Part shown: one piece after another, positions 26,368-33,599 of the stretch
Numbering within the stretch: the first letter of the stretch is position 1
Layout of the letters: each line of letters starts with the position of its first letter
Source: Rhodobacteraceae bacterium (ex Bugula neritina AB1)
Lineage (GTDB): Bacteria; Pseudomonadota; Alphaproteobacteria; Rhodobacterales; Rhodobacteraceae
NCBI GenBank assembly: GCA_001730095.1
Contig: MDLF01000096.1
Location: 1 to 64,000 of the forward strand
Length of the DNA: 64,000 bases
Direction: 5' to 3'
Translations under genes and position numbers: made by a program
Notes under the pieces: model-generated
What the model was told of the DNA's origin: nothing
Database searches by the model: none
Seen by the model: only the letters and a program-made list of their open reading frames with translations

Positions 26368-27159
26368 TCACAGGTGTTCCGATTGCGGCATGCCCAGAAC
26401 ATGGAAGCCGCCATCCACCCGGAGGATTTCGCCGGTGGTGCAGGCCCCTGCATCCGAAGCCAGGTAAACCGCAGTGCCGCCAACGGCCTCTAGCGTTGCA
26501 TTGTCGCGCAACGGGGCGTTCTGGGCCGTGTGCTTGAAGGTCTTGCGCGCACCGCCAATGGCCGCGCCGGCCAAAGTCTTCATCGGACCGGGAGAGATGG
26601 CATTCACGCGGATGCCTTCCGGCCCCAGATCATTGGCCAGGTAGCGGGTTGCCGATTCCAGCGCAGCCTTGGCCACGCCCATGACGTTATAATTCGGCAC
26701 CACCTGATTTGAGCCCTGATAGGTCAGGGTAAGCAGGGTGCCTCCGTTCTCGGTCATCAGCGGGTGGGCGCGGCGGGCCACTTCGATGAAGGAGTAGGCC
26801 GAGATATCCAGCGAGTTCTTGAAGTTCGCACGGGAGGTGTCCAGGAACCGGCCAGTCAGTTCGTTCTTATCCGAATAGGCAATCGCATGGACCACGAAGT
26901 CAATTGTTGGCCAGCGTCCGGACAGCTGCTCAAATGCAGCATCCAGTGAGGCGTCGTCGGTCACATCCACATCGACCATGAAGTCCGAGCCGATGCTCTG
27001 CGCCAACGGCTCCAGCCGCTTGCCAAAGGCTTCGCCCTGGTAGGTGAAGGCCAGCTCAGCTCCGGCATCTGCCATCGCCTTGGCAATGCCCCACGCGATG
27101 GAGCGGTCATTGGCAACGCCCATAATCAGGCCGCGTTTGCCTGTCAGCAGTCCCGCCAT
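26368..27159 (-). CDS. fabI: Enoyl-[acyl-carrier-protein] reductase (NADH)
   Basis: A 263-residue FabI, the last reduction step of fatty-acid elongation. It begins GKRGLIMGVANDRSIAWGIA (the FabI-specific dinucleotide loop) and has the catalytic YNVMGVAK (Tyr/Lys spaced Y-x6-K, about 156-163) and a C-terminal GGFHVLGM. Length is normal. It starts 6 nt after fabB and closes the fab cluster. Alphaproteobacteria often have two FabI copies; this one sits with the unsaturated-fatty-acid genes. Confidence 0.95.
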   Translation of the reverse strand: MAGLLTGKRGLIMGVANDRSIAWGIAKAMADAGAELAFTYQGEAFGKRLEPLAQSIGSDFMVDVDVTDDASLDAAFEQLSGRWPTIDFVVHAIAYSDKNELTGRFLDTSRANFKNSLDISAYSFIEVARRAHPLMTENGGTLLTLTYQGSNQVVPNYNVMGVAKAALESATRYLANDLGPEGIRVNAISPGPMKTLAGAAIGGARKTFKHTAQNAPLRDNATLEAVGGTAVYLASDAGACTTGEILRVDGGFHVLGMPQSEHL

Positions 27160-27165
27160 CGTTAC

Positions 27166-28395
27166 TTAATCCTTGTACTTGCTCAAAACCATCGAGCCAT
27201 TGGTGCCACCGAAGCCGAAGCTGTTGGTCATAACAGAATCCAGCCCGGCGTTTTCTACCAGCTCGGTGGCAATTTCACCGGGCAGGATGCCTTCGGCGAG
27301 TGTTTCCACGTTGATCGACGGGGTGATGAAGTCATTGTCCAGCATCAGAAGGCAAAACACCGCTTCCAACGCGCCGGCCGCGCCCTGGGCATGGCCTGTC
27401 ATCGATTTGGTCGAGGAAATCGGCGGCACATTGCCTTCACCAAACACGCGGCGCACCGCTTCGACTTCGCCGACGTCACCCACGGGCGTCGAGGTGCCGT
27501 GGGCGTTGATGTAACCCACCTTGCGGCCTTCGGGCAATGTGGCCAGTGCCAAACGCATCGCCCGTTCGCCGCCTTCACCGGACGGCGCCACCATGTCGTG
27601 GCCGTCGGAAGTGGCGGCAAAGCCGGTCACTTCGGCATAGATCTTGGCGCCACGGGCCAGCGCGTGATCCAAGTCTTCCAGCACCACAATACCGCCGCCG
27701 CCAGAAATCACAAAACCGTCGCGGTCCTGATCAAACGCGCGCGAGGCTTTCTCTGGGTTGTCGTTGTTCTTGGAGGACATCGCACCCATGGCGTCGAACA
27801 GGCAGGACAGTGTCCAGTCCAGTTCTTCGCCGCCGCCGGCAAACATTACGTCCTGTTTGCCCATCATGATCTGCTCTGCCGCATTGCCGATGCAGTGCAA
27901 AGACGTGGAACAAGCCGAGGTGATTGAGTAGTTGATGCCCTTGATCTTGAAGGCCGTCGCCAGATTGGCGGAAATGGTCGAAGACATGCATTTCGGAACC
28001 GCGAAGGGACCAATGCGTTTGGTGGCGCCGGTTTTTGCGACAACTTGATGCGCCGCCAGCATGGCCGAGGTCGAGGGGCCACCGGAACCGGCTACCAGGC
28101 CGGTGCGCTCGTTCACCACCTGATCTTCGCTCAGGCCCGCATCGGCGATCGCCTGGGTCATGGCGATGTGGGCATAAGCGGCGCCGGGGCCCATGAAACG
28201 CAGGGTGCGCTTGTCCACATGTTCTGCGACGTCGAGTTTCAGCGTGCCTGCCACCTGACTGCGGAAGCCATGCTCGGTCATTTCCGGGCTGGCCACGATG
28301 CCGGACTTCCCGGTTTTCAGCGAGGCGATCACTTCTTCAGCATTGTTCCCGATGGAGGAGACGATCCCCAGACCGGTGACGACGACACGGCGCAT
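27166..28395 (-). CDS. fabB: Beta-ketoacyl-ACP synthase I
   Basis: A 409-residue condensing enzyme. The Cys of SACSTSLHC (about 163), the His of NAHGTSTPVGD (about 298) and the His of STKSMTGHAQGAAG (about 333) form the Cys-His-His triad. The HAQGAAG form of the last motif and pairing with fabA point to FabB, the synthase that extends cis-3-decenoyl-ACP towards unsaturated fatty acids. It is 6 nt upstream of fabI. The gap to the preceding NTF2-like gene is 236 bases, so it may have its own promoter. Confidence 0.95.
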   Translation of the reverse strand: MRRVVVTGLGIVSSIGNNAEEVIASLKTGKSGIVASPEMTEHGFRSQVAGTLKLDVAEHVDKRTLRFMGPGAAYAHIAMTQAIADAGLSEDQVVNERTGLVAGSGGPSTSAMLAAHQVVAKTGATKRIGPFAVPKCMSSTISANLATAFKIKGINYSITSACSTSLHCIGNAAEQIMMGKQDVMFAGGGEELDWTLSCLFDAMGAMSSKNNDNPEKASRAFDQDRDGFVISGGGGIVVLEDLDHALARGAKIYAEVTGFAATSDGHDMVAPSGEGGERAMRLALATLPEGRKVGYINAHGTSTPVGDVGEVEAVRRVFGEGNVPPISSTKSMTGHAQGAAGALEAVFCLLMLDNDFITPSINVETLAEGILPGEIATELVENAGLDSVMTNSFGFGGTNGSMVLSKYKD

Positions 28396-28631
28396 ACGTG
28401 CACTCCCTTGTTTACATAGGTCTTAGTAGGCTGTGAGGGGGGCAGGTGCAAGATGGGTTGACCAACAGGCAGAAAACCCGTTCCAAAGGAAGAAGGCGTC
28501 CGGCGCGTTGGGGGACGCGCCGGAACTGAAGGCCGAATGATTTGTCCCGCCAGATGTTCTGTTCGGCAGATTGCCGCAGCTGGCCCGCATCTGACAACGT
28601 GTCAGACGCTCCTGCAGCGGCGACGGGCAGG

Positions 28632-29105
28632 TCAGACAGGGTTAGGCAGGGACGAGTGGTGCAGTACGATGCGCAGGGCGCCGTCTGCGTCTTTTTTGTA
28701 GCCGAAGGACTTGTCGACCTTGGTGACGTCACCGTTCTTGTCCGTCAGCATCACCCAGCCCATCCACATTGCGACGTCGCCTTCGATGAACTCGGCCGAG
28801 GTCACACTGTCCATGGCGCGCCAGCCCTGGATGGCAAAACCGCCGTCGCGCGGATATTCCTCGGAGTGGCCGCAAAAATATGCCAGCGCGCCCTCTTTGG
28901 TGGGGCGGAAGGACTGCGCGCCGCTGGCCATTGTGGGCTTGAACAGAACCGGACCCAGGTTATAGCCGTAAATCGCATCCAGATGGGCCCCGGCGACTTG
29001 GCGCGCCGCGTCGATGCCGCCTTCTTCGAAAGCTTTCGAGATTGCAATTTTGCCCTGTCCCCAGGCGGTGCGGGCGTCGGATAGGTCTTTGTGAGTGATC
29101 GCCAA
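28632..29105 (-). CDS. NTF2/SnoaL-like fold protein
   Basis: A 157-residue soluble protein. The C-terminal half (GDVAMWMGWVMLTDKNGDVTKVDKSFGY, then LRIVLHHSSLP, split) has the pattern of the SnoaL-like/CaMKII-association-domain group, small cone-shaped folds used as binding or isomerase scaffolds. No catalytic set is evident. It lies between fabA and fabB on the same strand, separated from fabA by a terminator-like hairpin. A link to fatty-acid metabolism is only suggested by position. Confidence 0.78.
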   Translation of the reverse strand: MAITHKDLSDARTAWGQGKIAISKAFEEGGIDAARQVAGAHLDAIYGYNLGPVLFKPTMASGAQSFRPTKEGALAYFCGHSEEYPRDGGFAIQGWRAMDSVTSAEFIEGDVAMWMGWVMLTDKNGDVTKVDKSFGYKKDADGALRIVLHHSSLPNPV

Positions 29106-29130
29106 GATATAGTCCTCTCGGTTGCGATGT

Positions 29131-29154
29131 TAAAAAAGAGGCCCCAAAGCCTCT
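29131..29154 (-). terminator. Rho-independent terminator behind fabA
   Basis: Read on the minus strand, AGAGGC-TTTGGG-GCCTCT is followed at once by six T residues, the classical intrinsic terminator shape. It sits 27-50 bases after the fabA stop and before the NTF2-like gene, so fabA may be made mostly as a single-gene transcript, with read-through supplying the genes behind it. Confidence 0.75.
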
Positions 29155-29180
29155 CTTTTGTGAGCGTTTGCTGTGCCCAG

Positions 29181-29690
29181 TCAGCTTTCGCTGAGAGCCA
29201 CTTTCATATCCTTGACCTGATAGATCACTTCGCCATCGGCCTCGACGATACCGTCTGCGACGCCCATGGTCAGCCGACGGGTTTGGATGGCTTTGGTAAA
29301 GTTGATGCGATAGGTCAGCATCTTGCGGTCGGGGCGGACCATGCCGGTCAGTTTGACTTCGCCCACTCCCAGCGCATAGCCGCGGCCCTGCCAGCCGCGC
29401 CAGCCCAGGTTGAAACCGGTCAGCTGCCACAGGCCGTCCAGGCCCAGACAGCCGGGCATAATCGGGTTGCCGGGGAAATGGCAGTCAAAGAACCAAAGGT
29501 CCGGTGTGATGTCGAACTCGGCAATCACATGACCCTTGCCATGTTCGCCGCCGTCACCGGAAATCTCGGTGATGCGGTCCATCATCAGCATCGGCGGTGC
29601 CGGCAGCTGGGCATTGCCGGGTCCGAACAGCTCGCCCCGGGCGCATTTCAGCAAATCGTCCTTGTCAAAGCTGCTGGGGTAATCGGCCAT
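29181..29690 (-). CDS. fabA: 3-hydroxydecanoyl-ACP dehydratase/isomerase
   Basis: A 169-residue hot-dog-fold enzyme that dehydrates 3-hydroxydecanoyl-ACP and isomerises the product to cis-3, starting unsaturated fatty-acid synthesis. The active site is visible: His in [14 protein letters not shown] (about 71) and Asp in [10 protein letters not shown] (about 85). Length equals E. coli FabA. It is the first of fabA, NTF2-like, fabB, fabI on the minus strand and is divergent from irr across 248 bases, the usual alphaproteobacterial arrangement. Confidence 0.96.
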   Translation of the reverse strand: MADYPSSFDKDDLLKCARGELFGPGNAQLPAPPMLMMDRITEISGDGGEHGKGHVIAEFDITPDLWFFDCHFPGNPIMPGCLGLDGLWQLTGFNLGWRGWQGRGYALGVGEVKLTGMVRPDRKMLTYRINFTKAIQTRRLTMGVADGIVEADGEVIYQVKDMKVALSES

Positions 29691-29871
29691 ACGGGCGCAT
29701 CTCCTGCTGAAGAAAGTGTTTATCCTGTTCCCTGTAGCACCCGGTCAAAGGGTCCTGCAAGAGCGCCACGCGACGCATCTTGCGCTGAAAGTGCCACAGG
29801 TGGACAGTAAAATGGCTCCGGGTTGCATAAGGTAGGGCTTCAAAACCGCAATGCGACAAGCTGCGAATGAA

Positions 29872-29909
29872 TTTCATTTGAAAACCCGGGGGTCTTGCTC
29901 CTATATATA
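29872..29909 (+). promoter_or_regulatory. Candidate irr promoter with inverted repeat
   Basis: TTGAAA (29878-29883) and TATATA (29902-29907) are spaced by 18 bases, 30 bases before the irr start. A perfect dyad TTTCA-TT-TGAAA (29872-29883) overlaps the -35 box and could be an operator, possibly for Irr itself. The promoter reading is by eye; the operator role is inference. Confidence 0.5.
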
Positions 29910-29938
29910 CGGTCAGCAACGCGATGCAGGACCTGCTC

Positions 29939-30355
29939 ATGACGCCAAACAGCGAAGAAGTGGCCACACAGTGGCTGACGGATGCCGGGCTGAGACCCAC
30001 CCGGCAACGGGTTGCGCTCGCCGAATTGCTGGTTGGCGACGGCAAACACCGTCATATCACAGCAGAAAGCCTGTTTGAATCGGCCCAGAGGAACGGCGCG
30101 GCGGTGTCGCTGGCGACGGTCTACAACACATTGCGCGCTTTTTGCGATGCAGGTGTGCTGCAGGAAATCCCGTTGGACGGCTCCAAAAGCTATTTTGACA
30201 CCAATACCCACGACCATCCGCACTTCTTCTGGGAGGATGAGGGCCGCGTCAGCGATGCGCCGGCCCAGGAACTGGTGATCCACAAATTGCCGGAAGCGCC
30301 GGAAGGAATGGAAATTGCTTCAGTCGATGTGGTGATCCGTCTGCGCAAGGTCTGA
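29939..30355 (+). CDS. irr: Iron response regulator, Fur family
   Basis: A 138-residue Fur-superfamily protein of the Irr branch, which in alphaproteobacteria senses iron through heme status and controls iron and heme genes. A winged helix begins at LRPTRQRVALAELL (about 15), followed by ATVYNTLRAF (recognition helix) and the metal/heme-site sequence THDHPHFFWEDEGRV (about 88). It lacks the N-terminal heme-regulatory Cys-Pro motif of Bradyrhizobium Irr, as usual in Rhodobacterales. The start at 29939 follows AGGA by 7 nt; ATG 29924 is an alternative. Its last 36 bases overlap the convergent LysR gene. Confidence 0.92.
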   Translation: MTPNSEEVATQWLTDAGLRPTRQRVALAELLVGDGKHRHITAESLFESAQRNGAAVSLATVYNTLRAFCDAGVLQEIPLDGSKSYFDTNTHDHPHFFWEDEGRVSDAPAQELVIHKLPEAPEGMEIASVDVVIRLRKV

Positions 30356-31252
30356 CAGGCTGGCGCGCAACGCCTGTTCCAGAATGCCATGTGCTTGATA
30401 CGCGGCTGAGGTTTTGGGCAGGTCCGAATGCACAGCCAGGATCACCGGCTCTTCCGCACCCGCATCTGTGATCCGCACCGCGTTCAAGGGTTTTCCATCA
30501 TAGCTCAAATTGCCAGGCGGCAGGCTGTAGCTGATGCCCACAGCTTCGCCATTGGCCGCCAGGCTGCGCAGCAGTTCCAGCGTATCGGCCCGGTGTGCAA
30601 TCTGCGGCACCAGCCCATGTGACTTGAATAGTCCCAGCATATGCTGCACGGAAAAACCTTCCTGCGACAGGACCAAAGGGTGCTCAGCCAATTCAGTCAG
30701 AGTAAGCCCGCTGGCGGAGGCCAGCGGATGGCTTGGCGGCACCAGTGCATGCGGCGCAATGCGATCCAGCTCTGCCTTGCTGAAACTTGCATCAAGACCC
30801 AGATCATAGGTGATTGCCAAGTCTGCTTCGCCGTTGGACAGGGCGGTTATCAGATGTTTGAAGCTGCAGGCCCGGTGGCGTATTCCGACTTCGGGCATGG
30901 CTTGGCGCAGTGCCTTCAGGGCTGGCGCCAGCAGAAACGGAGCGAGGTCGGAAAAACAGATCAGGGCCAACTGCTGTTGCCCCGCGCCTGCGCCATTGGG
31001 GTCTTCCAACTGGGCTGCCTGATCCAGCAAAGCCTGCGCTTTTGACGCAAACAGCCGCCCTTGCGGTGTCATCGCCAGTGCGGCCCCGCGGCGGCGCAAA
31101 AACAGCGGGTGGCCCAGATGCTCTTCGATCCGGCTCAGGGCGGCGGACATTGCGGGCTGGCTCACGTGAACAGCATCTGCCGCGGCTGACAGGCTGCCGT
31201 GCCGGGCAACGGCGCAGATGTACTCGTAGTGGCGCAATGTGAGATATAACAT
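30320..31252 (-). CDS. LysR family transcriptional regulator
   Basis: A 310-residue LysR protein. The helix-turn-helix is at about residues 7-60 (YICAVARHGSLSAAADAVHVSQPAMS, split), followed by the linker helix and a periplasmic-binding-protein-like effector domain starting at LALICFSDLAPFLLAP (about 93). It is divergent from the dioxygenase gene at 31351, with a dyad in between, the standard LysR arrangement. Its 3' end overlaps irr by 36 bases tail to tail. The effector is unknown. Confidence 0.92.
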   Translation of the reverse strand: MLYLTLRHYEYICAVARHGSLSAAADAVHVSQPAMSAALSRIEEHLGHPLFLRRRGAALAMTPQGRLFASKAQALLDQAAQLEDPNGAGAGQQQLALICFSDLAPFLLAPALKALRQAMPEVGIRHRACSFKHLITALSNGEADLAITYDLGLDASFSKAELDRIAPHALVPPSHPLASASGLTLTELAEHPLVLSQEGFSVQHMLGLFKSHGLVPQIAHRADTLELLRSLAANGEAVGISYSLPPGNLSYDGKPLNAVRITDAGAEEPVILAVHSDLPKTSAAYQAHGILEQALRASLSDLAQTDHHID

Positions 31253-31263
31253 GGGTGGAATGG

Positions 31264-31278
31264 TATCTTAGAAAGATA
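31264..31278. promoter_or_regulatory. Candidate LysR operator
   Basis: Perfect dyad TATCTT-AGA-AAGATA in the 98-base gap between the divergent LysR and dioxygenase genes, 11 bases from the LysR start. It satisfies the T-N11-A rule for LysR-type sites. Location and symmetry make it the best operator candidate here. Confidence 0.6.
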
Positions 31279-31350
31279 TGATTTGAAACTATGCCTGTGC
31301 CGCGGCAGGAACAACACATCAGCTTTGCACATTCAGCAGCGGAGGCAGCA

Positions 31351-32148
31351 ATGGTCCACCCTCTCATTACCTTGGAACATGTGGAACAGTATCAGCGTGA
31401 CGGAGTGGTCCTCATTCGCGGGCTGTTTGCGGATCAGGTTGAGTTGCTGCGCGCAGGTGTTGCAGCCAACATGGGCAATCCCGGCCCCTATGCGTCGAAC
31501 AACGAAAAAGCCGGTCAGACAGGACGTTTCTTTGATGACTATTGCAATTGGACCCGTATCCCCGAGTTCGAACAGGCTATCAAAGAATCCCCGGCCGCTG
31601 AGGTCGCCGCGGATCTGATGAAATCAACTTCTGTGCAGATGTTCCATGATCATGTGCTGGTTAAGGAACCGGGCACATCGATGCCGACGCCCTGGCATCA
31701 GGATGGTCCTTACTACTTTGTCGAAGGTCAGCAGACCATCAGCTTCTGGTCGCCGCTGGATGAGGTAAAGGAAGCTGCGCTGCGCTGTGTCGCAGGCTCT
31801 CATAAATGGGAGAAGGAAGTGCTGCCGACCCGATGGGTGTCTGAAGAGGACTTCTTCCCGGACGAAGGCCAGTATATGCCGGTTCCGGATCCGGATGCAG
31901 AAGGTATGAAAGTTTTGGAATACCCGATGCAGCCGGGCGATGCGGTGGCCTTCAACTACAAGATCCTGCATGGTGCTCGCGGCAATACTTCATCATCGCG
32001 CCGCCGTGCCTTCTCGCTGCGGCTGGTGGGTGACGATGCTCGCTATGTGGAACGCCCGGGCCGCACCTCGCCGCCGTTCCCGGGCCACGATATGCAGCCC
32101 GGCCAGCGCCTGCGCAAGGATTGGTTCCCGGTGCTGCTGCAGCGGTAA
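31351..32148 (+). CDS. Phytanoyl-CoA dioxygenase (PhyH) family protein
   Basis: A 265-residue non-heme Fe(II)/2-oxoglutarate oxygenase-like protein. The iron triad is visible: His and Asp in TPWHQDGPYY (H-x-D, about 113-115) and the distal His in ILHGARGN (about 208), followed by the 2-oxoglutarate Arg in RRAFSLRLVG. GGAGG lies 5 nt before the ATG at 31351; a frame starting at 31291 is unlikely. It is divergent from LysR and ends at a strong palindrome. The substrate is unknown; relatives hydroxylate small acids and ectoine. Confidence 0.9.
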   Translation: MVHPLITLEHVEQYQRDGVVLIRGLFADQVELLRAGVAANMGNPGPYASNNEKAGQTGRFFDDYCNWTRIPEFEQAIKESPAAEVAADLMKSTSVQMFHDHVLVKEPGTSMPTPWHQDGPYYFVEGQQTISFWSPLDEVKEAALRCVAGSHKWEKEVLPTRWVSEEDFFPDEGQYMPVPDPDAEGMKVLEYPMQPGDAVAFNYKILHGARGNTSSSRRRAFSLRLVGDDARYVERPGRTSPPFPGHDMQPGQRLRKDWFPVLLQR

Positions 32149-32150
32149 TA

Positions 32151-32172
32151 GGAAGGGGGCATGCCCCCTTCC
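32151..32172. terminator. Perfect palindromic terminator
   Basis: A perfect 22-base palindrome (GGAAGGGGGCA and its complement) starts 2 bases after the dioxygenase stop, followed by a second small hairpin GGCC-TTC-GGCC and TTGAGTATTTAAGG. The same kind of GTATTT tail follows the hairpin at 47223. It lies between convergent genes, so it can serve both strands. Confidence 0.7.
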
Positions 32173-32234
32173 GGTCGGCCTTCGGCCCTTGAGTATTTAA
32201 GGAAAGATGAAAAGGCTGCCGGGGCTACACCTTG

Positions 32235-33275
32235 CTACACCTTAAGGTCGCGGCGGATGCCCATGTTTTCGGCGTTGGAGAATGAGCAGGTCTTGCAGAT
32301 GTCGAATTGCTTGAGGAAGCCACGTTTGCGGGCGCGGGCGGCCTCGTCGGAACGGTAGGCTGCAAGAAATCCGTCTTTTTCGACATTTGGCAGCTGGATC
32401 ACCTGGTCATAGTCGATGCAGCACAGCCCCAGGTCGCCGTTCCAAAACACCACCGATTGGAACAGGGGCACTGTACACATGGCATGGCTGGTGTGGCGCG
32501 GATGGCGTCGCAGCTCCTTTTGCCGTGGCAGAAAATGGGCAAACTCGCGCTTCTGATCGGCCGAGGTGTAGGATCCGATCGAGAAGGTCTTGAACCGCAC
32601 CCGGTCGAAACCTGCGTCCCTGGCCCAGGTTTCCATCTCCTCCATTTGCGGCTCGGAGTAGCTGGTCAGCAATGTCTGCAGAACCGTGACCGGCGATTGG
32701 GAGCCGATCTGCTTCTTGATGGTCAGGAACTCTTCGATGCCGGATTTCACTTTGTCGAAATCGGAATTGACCCGGTAGGTTTCCTGCGCTTCCTTGGAAA
32801 ACCCATCCATGCACAGGTTCACACGCGCCAGTCCCGAACGGATCAGTCGCTCGCTCATTTCCGGTGTCAGCCGGGTCGCATTGGTCGACAGATAGGTGTC
32901 ATGGCCGTTTTCATGGGCATAGGCGATGAAATCCGGCAGATCCCTGTGCAGGGTCGGCTCGCCCGAGAAGCTGAAATAGATTGCAGGCTTTTCGCGTTGA
33001 TCCTTGAAATCATCAATGATCTTGCGGAACACACTGGGTTTCATCATGCCGCGCTTGCGCTGCATTGCAAAGGTCACTGGGCAGACAGGGCAGCGCAGGT
33101 TGCAGCTGTTGGTGGCATCGATGATGATGATCTTCGGCGGCCGCCGGAAATATGCCAGCGGCAGGAACCGGGCCAGGAAATGCAGAGCGCGTTCGTGCAG
33201 CCCAGGGGGATTTTCGGGCAAGTCTGGCGGCGCGGAAACCGGTTTGAGATCCGGGGCAGGGCTTAGGTCTTGCAT
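32235..33275 (-). CDS. Radical SAM protein with C-terminal cluster region
   Basis: A 346-residue radical SAM enzyme. The [4Fe-4S]/SAM motif CNLRCPVC (C-x3-C-x2-C) is at about residue 57, followed by FSFSGEPTLH (the glycine-rich SAM site). A SPASM-like set of cysteines closes the protein (LGLCCIDY, FDICKTCSFS). Such proteins modify peptides or sugars, or act in cofactor maturation; no precursor peptide gene is seen beside it. The start at 33275 has ACGGAG 8 nt upstream, preferable to 33335. Confidence 0.9.
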   Translation of the reverse strand: MQDLSPAPDLKPVSAPPDLPENPPGLHERALHFLARFLPLAYFRRPPKIIIIDATNSCNLRCPVCPVTFAMQRKRGMMKPSVFRKIIDDFKDQREKPAIYFSFSGEPTLHRDLPDFIAYAHENGHDTYLSTNATRLTPEMSERLIRSGLARVNLCMDGFSKEAQETYRVNSDFDKVKSGIEEFLTIKKQIGSQSPVTVLQTLLTSYSEPQMEEMETWARDAGFDRVRFKTFSIGSYTSADQKREFAHFLPRQKELRRHPRHTSHAMCTVPLFQSVVFWNGDLGLCCIDYDQVIQLPNVEKDGFLAAYRSDEAARARKRGFLKQFDICKTCSFSNAENMGIRRDLKV

Positions 33276-33599
33276 AAGGCTGGCTCCGTAAAATGCGTGC
33301 ACTGTCAACCTTAAGGGTTGGCAGCGGGCTGGCAAGTATCTGGCTGGTCACAAGACGTTAGGAATATGTGACCGGAGCTGCAGAGCGGCCGACTGAATTG
33401 ATCCCGCTGCGGAGCCAGGTTCTGGTTCGGTCCAGCGGTCGTAATGACCGGTTTCAGAGCCGAGATTCAGGGTCAGCTGCAACGTGGAAAACACCTGCGG
33501 CGGCCCGAACGCCAAGGGAAAAGGATGCATAGGGGCTTCTTCTCAAATGAAATGAAAACCGCCGATGCGCGTCTCTCCCCATCTATAGCCACAGGTTGT
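33276..33599. other. Gene-free interval with an imperfect dyad
   Basis: About 320 bases between the radical SAM start and the RTX gene stop. The only structure seen is a dyad at 33303-33323, TGTCAACC and GGTTGGCA around TTAAG, 28 bases before the radical SAM start, which may be an operator. A 60-codon minus-strand frame at 33348-33530 has no support. No terminator for the RTX gene was recognised. Confidence 0.4.

Noticed and set aside
32235-33599. RiPP-type system around the radical SAM protein
   Set aside because: No short precursor peptide with a core region, no transporter or protease of that type beside it; the 60-codon frame at 33348-33530 lacks a ribosome site.
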